Positions 8,718-16,673 of a stretch of 64,000 bases of DNA are shown in pieces. The stretch spans positions 310,001 to 374,000 of the forward strand of contig NZ_CATYWO010000001.1 of assembly GCF_958405655.1 (NCBI RefSeq), read 5' to 3'. Below the pieces are notes generated by a model. The model ran no database searches and was not told the origin of the DNA. It worked only from the letters and a program-made list of their open reading frames with translations. Both the position numbers and the translations under genes were made by a program. Each line of letters starts with the position of its first letter. Within the stretch, counting starts at the first letter, position 1. This stretch comes from Ralstonia condita. Its GTDB lineage: Bacteria; Pseudomonadota; Gammaproteobacteria; Burkholderiales; Burkholderiaceae.

Positions 8718-10270
8718 TTTCCGAGCATCTCGTCGATCTTTCCCGGCTGCAGTTTGCAGCCACGGCGCTGTATCACTTCCTCTTCGTGCCCCTCACGCTG
8801 GGGATGGTCTGGCTGCTGGTGATCATGGAGAGCGTCTACGTGATGACCAACAAGGTCATCTGGAAAGACATGACCCGTTTCTGGGGCAAGCTCTTCGGCA
8901 TCAACTTTGCGCTGGGCGTGACGACCGGCATCACGCTTGAGTTTCAGTTCGGCACCAACTGGGCGTATTACTCGCACTACGTCGGCGACATCTTCGGTGC
9001 GCCGCTGGCCATTGAAGGGCTGATGGCTTTCTTCCTGGAATCCACCTTCATCGGCCTGTTCTTCTTTGGGTGGGACCGCCTATCCAAAACGCAGCACCTG
9101 CTGGTGTCGACGCTCATGGCGATCGGCACCAACCTGTCGGCGCTGTGGATTCTCATCGCCAACGGCTGGATGCAGAACCCGGTGGGCGCCGAGTTCAACT
9201 GGCAGACCATGCGCATGGAAATGTCGGACTTCTGGGCCGTGGTCTTCAATCCCGTGGCGCAGGCGAAGTTCGTGCACACCGTGTCAGCGGGCTACGTGAC
9301 GGGCGCGATGTTCGTCCTGTCGGTCTCGAGCTGGTACCTATTGCGTGGCCGCGACGTGGAGTTTGCGCGGCGCAGCTTTCGCGTGGCGGCCGCATTCGGG
9401 CTGGCCAGCGTCTGCTCGGTGATCGTGCTGGGCGATGAATCCGGCTACACCGTCGGCGAAGCGCAGCAAACCAAGATGGCGGCCATCGAGGCCATGTGGG
9501 AGACCGAACCCGCGCCAGCCAGTTTCAACGTGATCGCGTCGATCAATCAGCGCGAGCAGAAGAACAACTGGGCGGTGGAGATCCCCTGGGTGATGGGGCT
9601 GATCGGCACACGCTCGGTCACCAAGCAGATACCGGGTATCCACGAAATCAAGACGCGCAATCGCGGCCGCATCATGAGCGGCATCGAGGGCGTTGCCGCG
9701 CTGGAGGCGCTGCGGCAAAACCCGAACGACGCGGTGGCGCGCCAGACGCTCCAGGCACACCAGCAGGATTTGGGTTTCGGGCTGCTACTCAAGAAGTACG
9801 TGTCTGACGTGCGCCAGGCAACGCCAGAGATCATCGACAAGGCGGTCGACGATACCGTGCCTCGCGTGTGGCCGATGTTCTGGGGCTTCCGCATCATGGT
9901 CGGTCTGGGTTTTCTGATGCTGGCGCTGTTCGGGCTGTCGTTCTGGAGCACCCTGCGCCCGCAGCGCAAGGCGCCGGCCTGGTTGCTGCGCTCGGCGTTG
10001 TGGATGCTGCCTGCCCCGTGGATTGCTGTCGAGCTGGGCTGGGTCGTGGCCGAATACGGCCGCCAGCCGTGGACGATCTACGGGGTGCTGCCCACGCACC
10101 TGAGCGTATCGACATTGAGCGTGACGAGCCTGTACGGGTCGCTCGCGGGCTTCATCGGTTTCTACACGCTGCTGCTGATCGTCGAGATGTACCTGATGAT
10201 CAAGTTCGCGCGCCAGGGCCCGGGCAGCCTCGGTACCGGTCGCTACGACTTCGAAGCCGCCCACGCTTGA
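8714..10270 (+). CDS. cydA: cytochrome bd ubiquinol oxidase subunit I
   Basis: A 518-residue integral membrane subunit carrying the three hemes of the bd quinol oxidase, which reduces O2 to water at low oxygen without pumping protons. His21 in the N-terminal helix corresponds to the heme b595 ligand, and the Met in FRIMVGLG is the probable b558 ligand. GRQPWTIYGVLPTHLS is the family signature. The length is that of the E. coli (long Q-loop) type, not the short CIO type. The start is GTG with a good AGGGAGG at 8701-8707. Second gene of a five-gene operon. Confidence 0.97.
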   Translation: MISEHLVDLSRLQFAATALYHFLFVPLTLGMVWLLVIMESVYVMTNKVIWKDMTRFWGKLFGINFALGVTTGITLEFQFGTNWAYYSHYVGDIFGAPLAIEGLMAFFLESTFIGLFFFGWDRLSKTQHLLVSTLMAIGTNLSALWILIANGWMQNPVGAEFNWQTMRMEMSDFWAVVFNPVAQAKFVHTVSAGYVTGAMFVLSVSSWYLLRGRDVEFARRSFRVAAAFGLASVCSVIVLGDESGYTVGEAQQTKMAAIEAMWETEPAPASFNVIASINQREQKNNWAVEIPWVMGLIGTRSVTKQIPGIHEIKTRNRGRIMSGIEGVAALEALRQNPNDAVARQTLQAHQQDLGFGLLLKKYVSDVRQATPEIIDKAVDDTVPRVWPMFWGFRIMVGLGFLMLALFGLSFWSTLRPQRKAPAWLLRSALWMLPAPWIAVELGWVVAEYGRQPWTIYGVLPTHLSVSTLSVTSLYGSLAGFIGFYTLLLIVEMYLMIKFARQGPGSLGTGRYDFEAAHA

Positions 10271-10280
10271 GGAGCACGCC

Positions 10281-11423
10281 ATGTTCGATTATCCCACCCT
10301 CAAGGTCATCTGGTGGCTGCTCATCGGCACGCTGCTGATCGGTTTTGCCATCATGGACGGGCATGACATGGGTGTCGGTACGCTGCTGCCCTTTGTCGGC
10401 AAGACCGACGACGAGCGGCGCGTGATCATCAATACAATCGGCCCGCACTGGGATGGAAACCAGGTCTGGTTCATCACGGGTGGCGGCGCGATCTTCGCGG
10501 CGTGGCCGCTGGTGTATGCGACGGCGTTCAGCGGGTTTTACTGGGCCATGCTTGCGGTGCTGTGGGCGCTGTTTTTCCGGCCGGTCGGGTTTGATTACCG
10601 CAGCAAGATTCACAATCCAACATGGCGTCGCGCCTGGGACGTGGGGCTTTTCGTCGGGGGCGCGGTGCCGCCGCTGATTTTCGGTGTGGCGTTCGGCAAC
10701 CTGCTCCAAGGCGTGCCGTTTCAGTTCGACAACTTCATGGTCGTCACCTACACCGGCACCTTCTGGCAGTTGCTGAACCCGTTTGCATTGCTGACTGGTG
10801 TGGTGTCGAGCGCGATGATCACCATGCACGGCGGCATCTACCTCGCCCATCGCACCGAGGGCGTCATTCAGCGGCGCGCCACGAACGCGGCCACGGGTGC
10901 TGCCCTGGTTGCGGCGCTGGCTTTCATTGCCGCCGGGGTGTGGCTGCGATGGGGCGGCATCGAAGGGTACGTCATCACCTCGGCCATCGACCACGCGGGG
11001 GTTTCCAATCCGATGGCCAAGACGGTGGCGCGCGCCGCCGACGCCTGGTGGCGCAACTACCAAACGCAGCCGCTGCTGTGGTTGCTGCCGCTGCTGGGCG
11101 TGGCGGGGCCGTTGCTGGCGGTCACGCTGGCACGTGCCGGGCGGACGCTGCTGGCATTCGTGCTGTCGGCGTTGGGCCTGGCGGGCATCATCACCACGGC
11201 GGGCGCGTCGATGTTCCCGTTCGTGCTGCCATCATCGAGCACACCGGCCGCCAGCCTGACGGCGTGGGACAGTGTCTCCAGCCATTTCACGCTTGGCTTG
11301 ATGTTCTGGGCCGCGATCATCTTTACGCCCATCATCGTCGTCTACACGAGCTGGTGTTACCGCGTGATGCGCGGCAAGGTGACGGTCGAGCACATTCGCG
11401 CCAACGAGCATTCGGCGTACTAG
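10281..11423 (+). CDS. cydB: cytochrome bd ubiquinol oxidase subunit II
   Basis: A 380-residue multi-span membrane protein, the structural partner of CydA. The conserved GPHWDGNQVWFITGGGAIFA segment contains the Trp-Asp pair found in all CydB proteins. Full length. The ribosome binding site GAGGAG precedes the ATG and the gene starts 10 bp after cydA, so the two are co-transcribed. Confidence 0.97.
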   Translation: MFDYPTLKVIWWLLIGTLLIGFAIMDGHDMGVGTLLPFVGKTDDERRVIINTIGPHWDGNQVWFITGGGAIFAAWPLVYATAFSGFYWAMLAVLWALFFRPVGFDYRSKIHNPTWRRAWDVGLFVGGAVPPLIFGVAFGNLLQGVPFQFDNFMVVTYTGTFWQLLNPFALLTGVVSSAMITMHGGIYLAHRTEGVIQRRATNAATGAALVAALAFIAAGVWLRWGGIEGYVITSAIDHAGVSNPMAKTVARAADAWWRNYQTQPLLWLLPLLGVAGPLLAVTLARAGRTLLAFVLSALGLAGIITTAGASMFPFVLPSSSTPAASLTAWDSVSSHFTLGLMFWAAIIFTPIIVVYTSWCYRVMRGKVTVEHIRANEHSAY

Positions 11424-11444
11424 CCACGACAGGAGGAAATGACC

Positions 11445-11555
11445 ATGTGGTACTTCAGCTGGGTCCTGGGCGTTGGCTTTGCCGTGCTGCTCGCCGTGCT
11501 CAATGCGATGTGGGGTGAGGTGAGCGACGCACGCGCCGCCGAGGACCGCGAGTGA
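11445..11555 (+). CDS. cydX: cytochrome bd small subunit CydX
   Basis: A 36-residue single-helix protein beginning MWYFSWVLGVGFAVLL and ending in a charged tail (EVSDARAAEDRE). The N-terminal MWYFSW and the later NAMW are hallmarks of CydX/YbgT, which stabilises the hemes in the CydAB complex. It lies 21 bp after cydB with a perfect AGGAGG at 11431-11436. Its TGA overlaps the GTG start of ybgE. Easily missed because of its size, but well supported. Confidence 0.93.
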   Translation: MWYFSWVLGVGFAVLLAVLNAMWGEVSDARAAEDRE

Positions 11556-11839
11556 ACACCGCACGCGTGAGCGAAGCTGGCAAGCCGCGCATGCATGCGG
11601 CAAGCCTGGCTGCGGGGTTGATCGTCATGGCGGTCGGCACGGTCTATCCGTTCATCATGACCAATCGCGCGGGCGACGCCGATCACACCCTCGCCACGCT
11701 GCTGTTCTGGGCGATGAGCGCGGGGTTGGTGCGTGGCGTCGGGTTCATTCCGCGCCATCGGATGTGGCGGGTGCTGTTTTCAGGGTGGTCGTGCGCGCTG
11801 GCCCTGGTGGTGTTCGGCCTGTTGCGCGTCTTCCGGTAA
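11552..11839 (+). CDS. ybgE: YbgE-family membrane protein of the cyd operon
   Basis: A 95-residue protein with three predicted helices (ASLAAGLIVMAVGTVYPF, the ATLLFWAMSAGLV region, and SGWSCALALVVFGLL). The pattern GFIPRHRMWRVLFSG resembles the YbgE family that closes cyd operons in proteobacteria. GTG start in a GTGA overlap with cydX. Role unknown in detail, and it is considered accessory to cytochrome bd. Confidence 0.8.
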   Translation: MNTARVSEAGKPRMHAASLAAGLIVMAVGTVYPFIMTNRAGDADHTLATLLFWAMSAGLVRGVGFIPRHRMWRVLFSGWSCALALVVFGLLRVFR

Positions 11840-11843
11840 GGCT

Positions 11844-12464
11844 TCAGCGCGGGAGGCGGGGGGTGCCGGAAGCGGACGAACCGGATGGGCGTCCGCGCAA
11901 CGCATCGCGCAGGCGTTGCACGGCACGCCACAGCTTGGGCAGCAACCACGCGGCAATCGCCAGCAGCAGTGCCAGCACCAGCAGGAATGCAACCGGCGCG
12001 AAGAACGCCAGCAGCAGCCCCCCACTCGCCGCAACATCCTCGCTGAACGATGCCGCCCAATTCGAGAAGGGCTCCGGAGACGCGTTGAGCAACGCCCGCG
12101 TGCCCGCCTTGGTGGCATGCGCTGTGCCAGCCAGGGTGCCGCCTAGGAGGCCGGCCACCACCATCCATTGCGGGTCGAGTTGTCCGAATGCGGCGGCCGC
12201 GAGGATTGCCCCAGCCGGGATGCGGATGAATGTCTGGACGCCGTCCCAGACGGAATCAAAGCCGGGAATCTTGTCGGCCAGGAATTCGGCCACGGCAAGT
12301 ACGCCGGCCAGCCCGATCACCCACCACGATTCCAGCATCTGGAGGCCGGGCGGCAGATGCAGCCAGCCTGCGCGGCCCAATGCGCCTGCGGCAAACACAG
12401 CGAGGTAAAGGCGGAATCCGCTGGTCCAGGACAGGCCCGCGGCCAACGCGGCGGTTTCAAGCAT
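11844..12464 (-). CDS. DUF4126 family membrane protein
   Basis: A 206-residue multi-span protein starting MLETAALAAGLSWTSGFRLY. The pattern (N-terminal helix, then AEFLADKIPGFDSVWDGVQTFIRIPAG, then Gly/Ala-rich helices) is that of DUF4126. The ATG at 12464 is preceded by AAGGA; the frame stays open upstream to 12629 but that part is not protein-like. It converges with the cyd operon with only 4 bp between the stops, so there is no room for a separate terminator. Function unknown. Confidence 0.85.
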   Translation of the reverse strand: MLETAALAAGLSWTSGFRLYLAVFAAGALGRAGWLHLPPGLQMLESWWVIGLAGVLAVAEFLADKIPGFDSVWDGVQTFIRIPAGAILAAAAFGQLDPQWMVVAGLLGGTLAGTAHATKAGTRALLNASPEPFSNWAASFSEDVAASGGLLLAFFAPVAFLLVLALLLAIAAWLLPKLWRAVQRLRDALRGRPSGSSASGTPRLPR

Positions 12465-12685
12465 TAGGATCCTTGCAGGCCAGCACGTACACCGCTTGCC
12501 AATGCTGCAGTGTAGTGCGCGTGCGCCGGTCCAGCGGCCGACGACTGCGGTTTTCCCCTGCAGGAGGAGGGCCGTCTCGATCGCCTGTGCGGGACGGAAG
12601 CGGGACAGCATCCACATCGTCGTGCGCAACCCGCCGAAATGACCCCTTGCGCGCGGCGTGATGTCGCACCCTTGTCCGCCAAGGC

Positions 12686-12713
12686 AACAAAAAACCCGGC
12701 ATATCGCCGGGTT
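12686..12713 (-). terminator. rho-independent terminator of the cold-shock gene
   Basis: An 8-bp stem AACCCGGC/GCCGGGTT (12693-12700 and 12706-12713), 5-nt loop; read on the minus strand it is followed by a U-tract (the A-run at 12686-12692). Confidence 0.88.
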
Positions 12714-12762
12714 CTTTGCGTATCGGCACCGCTGCCGCAGGCAGTATGCCGCTCGACGCAGA

Positions 12763-12966
12763 TCAGGCAGCCTGGATGTTGGTGGCTTGCTTGCCCTTCG
12801 GGCCTTGCGTCACCTCAAACTGCACGCGCTGCCCTTCCTTGAGCGTCTTGAAGCCGCTCATCTGGATGGCCGAGAAATGCGCGAACAGCTCTTCGCCGCC
12901 TTCATCCGGCGAGATGAAACCGAAGCCCTTGGCGTCGTTAAACCATTTGACCGTACCGATTGCCAT
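12763..12966 (-). CDS. cold-shock domain protein (CspA family)
   Basis: A 67-residue single cold-shock domain. Both nucleic-acid-binding motifs are intact: KGFGFI (RNP1) and ELFAHFS (RNP2-like, normally VFVHFS). It begins MAIGTVKWFND and ends QGPKGKQATNIQAA. Proteins of this type bind single-stranded RNA and act as RNA chaperones. GGAGGGG lies just before the ATG. An upstream in-frame extension is not protein-like and is leader. Preceded by a promoter with consensus -35 and a long untranslated leader, and followed by a terminator, so monocistronic. Confidence 0.95.
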   Translation of the reverse strand: MAIGTVKWFNDAKGFGFISPDEGGEELFAHFSAIQMSGFKTLKEGQRVQFEVTQGPKGKQATNIQAA

Positions 12967-13246
12967 GAAAACCCCTCCGTGAAAACACAAATCTGAGCGG
13001 GGAGGGCATGCCTGTCGGGCCAGTGCAGAGCGGTACCGCGCCGTCATCGCCCGGCCGCCGGCCCGGAGGCACAACGAATGGCGCGGGTGGAACCGCGCCG
13101 CAAGCGATCGGTCTTCTTGTGGCAGGCGCCACAGCCTGAAGCGGTTGTCGATCTGTTGTCGACTGGTGTGAGGCCTCCCCGGCTCACCATTCATGACGCT
13201 CGCTGCCAACGGTTTGCGGGGCAGTAAGGCGCACATGTTGAATTCG

Positions 13247-13275
13247 ATTGTTCGAGGAAAGTAACAGACTGTCAA
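13247..13275 (-). promoter_or_regulatory. candidate promoter of the cold-shock gene
   Basis: Read on the minus strand: TTGACA (13275-13270), 17-bp spacer, AACAAT (13252-13247). The -35 is a perfect consensus. The predicted start near 13240 gives a leader of about 275 nt before the ATG at 12966, in the size range of long cspA-type leaders. Confidence 0.55.
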
Positions 13276-13508
13276 GGCTGCAGAAGGTGGGTTTGTGGCG
13301 AAAAACGGTCAGTTTTTGAAGAGGTTTTGCTCGAAAACCGGCAGATTGCCCCCACGTGAGGAAAACGATTGGCAGCGCAGGCCCGTCCCTCGCACGTTCC
13401 GCCACCAGCGGCCAGGCGGTGAAACGAGAAATCACGGCGCGTTCGATGGACACGCGCTGCTTGGGTCAAACCGTTTGCAGACCTTGAACTCGGGGTTATT
13501 TCCCCAAA

Positions 13509-13536
13509 TTGCGAACTCGAAAGGAGTGGTTAGAAT
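13509..13536 (+). promoter_or_regulatory. candidate clpS-clpA promoter, possibly leaderless
   Basis: TTGCGA (13509-13514), 16-bp spacer, TAGAAT (13531-13536). The -10 ends 6 bp before the clpS ATG (13543), so initiation at the usual distance would fall on the start codon itself. The only Shine-Dalgarno-like AAGGAG (13521-13526) sits inside the promoter, 16 bp from the ATG. Confidence 0.45.
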
Positions 13537-13542
13537 AAGACC

Positions 13543-13869
13543 ATGGCAATCCGGCAAGCGACCACTCCACAACACGATGCAGGCACCGTCCTCGAGCGGA
13601 AAGAGCAAGCGCTCAAACCGCCAGCGATGTACAAGGTGCTGCTGCTCAACGACGACTACACCCCGATGGAATTCGTCGTGATGATTCTTCAGCAATATTT
13701 CAGCAAAGACCGGGAGACAGCCACACAGATCATGCTGACTGTGCATCGGGAAGGTAAGGGCGTGTGCGGTATCTACACCCGGGATATCGCCGCGACGAAA
13801 GTCGAATTGGTATCAACCCATGCACGGCAGGCGGGGCACCCCCTGCAGTGCGTGATGGAGGAAGCATGA
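13543..13869 (+). CDS. clpS: ATP-dependent Clp protease adaptor ClpS
   Basis: A 108-residue adaptor that delivers N-end-rule substrates to ClpA. The core is intact: YKVLLLNDDYTPMEFVVMIL carries the N-degron pocket residues, followed by AHREG-like TVHREGKGVCG and HARQAGHPLQCVMEEA. The variable 25-residue N-terminal arm contacts ClpA. Its TGA overlaps the ATG of clpA (ATGA), so the adaptor and the unfoldase are translationally coupled, the usual arrangement. Confidence 0.97.
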   Translation: MAIRQATTPQHDAGTVLERKEQALKPPAMYKVLLLNDDYTPMEFVVMILQQYFSKDRETATQIMLTVHREGKGVCGIYTRDIAATKVELVSTHARQAGHPLQCVMEEA

Positions 13870-16154
13870 TCGCGCAAGAACTGGAAGTCAGCCTGCACAT
13901 GGCGTTTGTCGAAGCCCGGCAGGCTCGCCACGAATTCATTACGGTGGAGCATCTGCTGCTTGCGCTGCTGGACAACCCGACGGCTGCGGAGGTGCTGCGC
14001 GCCTGCGCCGCCAACATCGAAGACCTCCGCACGCATCTGAAGAACTTCATCGCCGACAACACTCCGGTGGTGCCCGGCACCGACGAGGTGGACACGCAGC
14101 CCACGCTGGGTTTCCAGCGCGTGATCCAGCGCGCCATCATGCACGTGCAGTCCACATCCAACGGCAAGAAGGAAGTCACGGGCGCGAACGTGCTGGTCGC
14201 TATCTTCGGCGAGAAGGATTCGCACGCGGTGTACTACCTCCAGCAACAGGGCGTGACCCGGCTGGACGTCGTCAACTTCATCAGCCACGGTATCCGCAAG
14301 GACCAGGCGGAACCTGCCAAGCACGGCGACGTCAACCCCGAGGGTGAAGCCGGTGACGGCAAGGAAAGCCCGCTGGAGCAGTTCACCCAGAACCTGAACG
14401 CGCTGGCCAAGGCCGGCAAGATCGATCCGCTGATCGGCCGCGAGCAGGAAGTCGAGCGCGTGGTGCAGGTGCTGTGCCGCCGCCGCAAGAACAATCCGCT
14501 GCTGGTCGGCGAGGCCGGTGTCGGCAAGACGGCCATTGCCGAAGGTTTGGCATGGCGCATCACCAAGGGCGAAGTGCCGGACATCCTCGCGAAGTCCGTC
14601 GTCTATTCGCTCGACATGGGCGCGCTGCTGGCCGGCACCAAGTACCGCGGCGACTTTGAGCAACGCCTGAAGGGCGTGCTGAAGTCGCTCAAGGACAATC
14701 CGAACGCGATCCTGTTCATCGACGAAATCCACACGCTGATCGGCGCCGGCGCCGCTTCGGGCGGCACGCTGGACGCCAGCAACCTGCTCAAGCCGGCGCT
14801 GTCGTCGGGCGCGCTCAAGTGCATCGGCGCGACGACGTTCACGGAATACCGAGGCATCTTCGAGAAGGACGCAGCGCTGTCCCGCCGCTTCCAGAAGATC
14901 GACGTGGTCGAACCGACGGTCGATCAGACCGTGCAGATTTTGCGTGGCCTGAAGTCGCGCTTCGAAGAGCACCACGGCGTGAAGTACGCGTCGTCGGCGC
15001 TCACGGCTGCGGCTGAATTGTCGGCACGCTTCATCACCGACCGTCATTTGCCGGACAAGGCGATCGACGTGATCGATGAAGCGGGTGCGGCGCAACGCAT
15101 CCTGCCGAAGTCGAAGCAGAAGAAGACGATCGGCAAGGGCGAAATCGAGGACATCGTCTCGCGCATCGCCCGCGTCCCGCCGCAAAGCGTGTCGCAGGAT
15201 GATCGCAGCAAGCTGCAGACGCTGGAGCGCGACCTGAAGTCGGTCGTGTTCGGGCAAGATCCGGCCATCGATGCGCTGGCTTCGGCGATCAAGATGTCGC
15301 GTGCAGGTCTGGGCAAGACGGACAAGCCGATCGGCTCGTTCCTGTTCAGCGGCCCGACGGGCGTGGGCAAGACGGAAGTTGCCAAGCAGCTCGCGTTCAT
15401 CCTGGGCATCGAGCTGATCCGCTTCGACATGTCGGAGTACATGGAGCGCCATGCGGTGAGCCGGCTGATCGGCGCGCCCCCGGGCTACGTGGGCTTCGAT
15501 CAGGGCGGTCTGCTGACGGAAGCGGTGACCAAGAAGCCGCACTGCGTGCTGCTGCTGGACGAGATCGAAAAGGCGCACCCGGACATCTTCAATATCCTGC
15601 TGCAGGTGATGGACCACGGCGCGCTGACGGACAACAACGGCCGCAAGGCGGATTTCCGCAACGTGATCATCATCATGACGACCAATGCGGGCGCCGAGAC
15701 GATGAACAAGGCAACGATCGGTTTCACCACGGCGCGCGAACAGGGCGACGAGATGGCCGACATCAAGCGCATGTTCACGCCGGAGTTCCGCAACCGTCTG
15801 GATGCAACCATCAGCTTCCGCTCGCTCGATGAGGAAATCATCATGCGCGTGGTTGACAAGTTCCTCATGCAGCTGGAAGAGCAACTGCACGAGAAGAAGG
15901 TGGATGCCGTCTTTACCGAGAAGCTGCGTCGCTTCCTGGCGAAGAAGGGCTTCGACCCGCTGATGGGCGCGCGCCCGATGCAGCGCCTGATTCAGGATCT
16001 GATCCGCAAGGCGCTGGCCGACGAGCTGCTGTTCGGCAAGCTGGTGAACGGCGGCAAGGTGATCGTGGATCTGGACGATGCCGACGCGGTAAAGCTGGAG
16101 TTCTCCGAGAACGAGGCGCCGCCGGCACCCGCTCAGGAAGAAGCCGAAGCCTGA
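13866..16154 (+). CDS. clpA: ATP-dependent Clp protease ATP-binding subunit ClpA
   Basis: A 762-residue AAA+ unfoldase that feeds proteins to ClpP. Order: N-domain repeat (EVSLHMAFVEARQARHEFIT), first AAA+ domain with Walker A GEAGVGKTAIAEGL, second with GPTGVGKTEVAKQL, and an IGF tripeptide (in NKATIGFTTAR) that docks on ClpP. The absence of the ClpB coiled-coil middle domain distinguishes it from ClpB. The ATG at 13866 overlaps clpS; the frame is open further upstream but inside clpS. A terminator follows. Confidence 0.98.
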   Translation: MIAQELEVSLHMAFVEARQARHEFITVEHLLLALLDNPTAAEVLRACAANIEDLRTHLKNFIADNTPVVPGTDEVDTQPTLGFQRVIQRAIMHVQSTSNGKKEVTGANVLVAIFGEKDSHAVYYLQQQGVTRLDVVNFISHGIRKDQAEPAKHGDVNPEGEAGDGKESPLEQFTQNLNALAKAGKIDPLIGREQEVERVVQVLCRRRKNNPLLVGEAGVGKTAIAEGLAWRITKGEVPDILAKSVVYSLDMGALLAGTKYRGDFEQRLKGVLKSLKDNPNAILFIDEIHTLIGAGAASGGTLDASNLLKPALSSGALKCIGATTFTEYRGIFEKDAALSRRFQKIDVVEPTVDQTVQILRGLKSRFEEHHGVKYASSALTAAAELSARFITDRHLPDKAIDVIDEAGAAQRILPKSKQKKTIGKGEIEDIVSRIARVPPQSVSQDDRSKLQTLERDLKSVVFGQDPAIDALASAIKMSRAGLGKTDKPIGSFLFSGPTGVGKTEVAKQLAFILGIELIRFDMSEYMERHAVSRLIGAPPGYVGFDQGGLLTEAVTKKPHCVLLLDEIEKAHPDIFNILLQVMDHGALTDNNGRKADFRNVIIIMTTNAGAETMNKATIGFTTAREQGDEMADIKRMFTPEFRNRLDATISFRSLDEEIIMRVVDKFLMQLEEQLHEKKVDAVFTEKLRRFLAKKGFDPLMGARPMQRLIQDLIRKALADELLFGKLVNGGKVIVDLDDADAVKLEFSENEAPPAPAQEEAEA

Positions 16155-16177
16155 CACGGCTGTCTGTTGCTGCAAAG

Positions 16178-16207
16178 AAAAAGGCCCGGAAATTCCGGGC
16201 CTTTTTC
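16178..16207 (+). terminator. rho-independent terminator of clpSA
   Basis: A 10-bp stem AAGGCCCGGA/TCCGGGCCTT (16181-16190 and 16194-16203) with a 3-nt loop, followed by TTTT and preceded by an A-run. It may also serve the minus-strand dut operon that ends at 16227. Confidence 0.93.
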
Positions 16208-16226
16208 TTATGCGCGGGCGATGTTG

Positions 16227-16673
16227 TCAGTGACGCCCCGTGCTGCCGAATCCACCGGCGCCGCGCTCGCTTTCGGCAAAGTCATCGACGATGTTCAGCT
16301 CGGCTTGCACCACCGGCACGATCACCAATTGCGCAAGGCGCTCCATCGGATTGAGCACGAACGCCGTGCTGCCACGGTTCCATGTGCTGACCATGAGCTG
16401 GCCCTGGTAGTCCGAATCGATCAGGCCGACCAGGTTGCCGAGCACGATACCGTGCTTGTGGCCCATGCCAGAGCGCGGCAGGATCAGCGCGGCATAGCCC
16501 GAGTCGGCCAGGTGGATGGCCATGCCGGTCGGGACCAGATGCGTGGTGCCGGGCTCGATGGTGAGCGGGGCGTCGATGCAGGCGCGCAGGTCCAGCCCGG
16601 CGCTGCCGGTGGTGGCGTACTGCGGGAGCTGTTCGTGCAGGCGGGCGTCGAGGATCTTGACGTCGAGTTTCAT
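16227..16673 (-). CDS. dut: deoxyuridine 5'-triphosphate nucleotidohydrolase (dUTPase)
   Basis: A 148-residue homotrimeric dUTPase that hydrolyses dUTP to dUMP and keeps uracil out of DNA. The conserved motifs are present: GSAGLDLRA (motif 1), PRSGMGHKHGIVLGN (motif 2), GLIDSDYQGQL (motif 3), ERLAQLV (motif 4) and the C-terminal GAGGFGSTG that closes over the site (motif 5). Last gene of coaBC-LLM-dut; its ATG overlaps the stop of the preceding gene (ATGA). Confidence 0.98.
   Translation of the reverse strand: MKLDVKILDARLHEQLPQYATTGSAGLDLRACIDAPLTIEPGTTHLVPTGMAIHLADSGYAALILPRSGMGHKHGIVLGNLVGLIDSDYQGQLMVSTWNRGSTAFVLNPMERLAQLVIVPVVQAELNIVDDFAESERGAGGFGSTGRH

Larger units (their letters stand above)
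12967..13542. other. gene-free region: cold-shock leader and clpS upstream region
   Basis: The left half (about 12967-13240) is the presumed untranslated leader of the cold-shock gene on the minus strand. The right half (13276-13542) separates the two divergent transcription units and ends with the clpS promoter. Open frames in this stretch on either strand look like chance. Confidence 0.55.

Noticed and set aside
13295..13681. 128-codon plus-strand frame over the clpS start
   Set aside because: Overlaps clpS in another frame and has no motif.
13773..16175. 800-codon minus-strand frame across clpA
   Set aside because: Exact antisense of a certain gene; no family motif.
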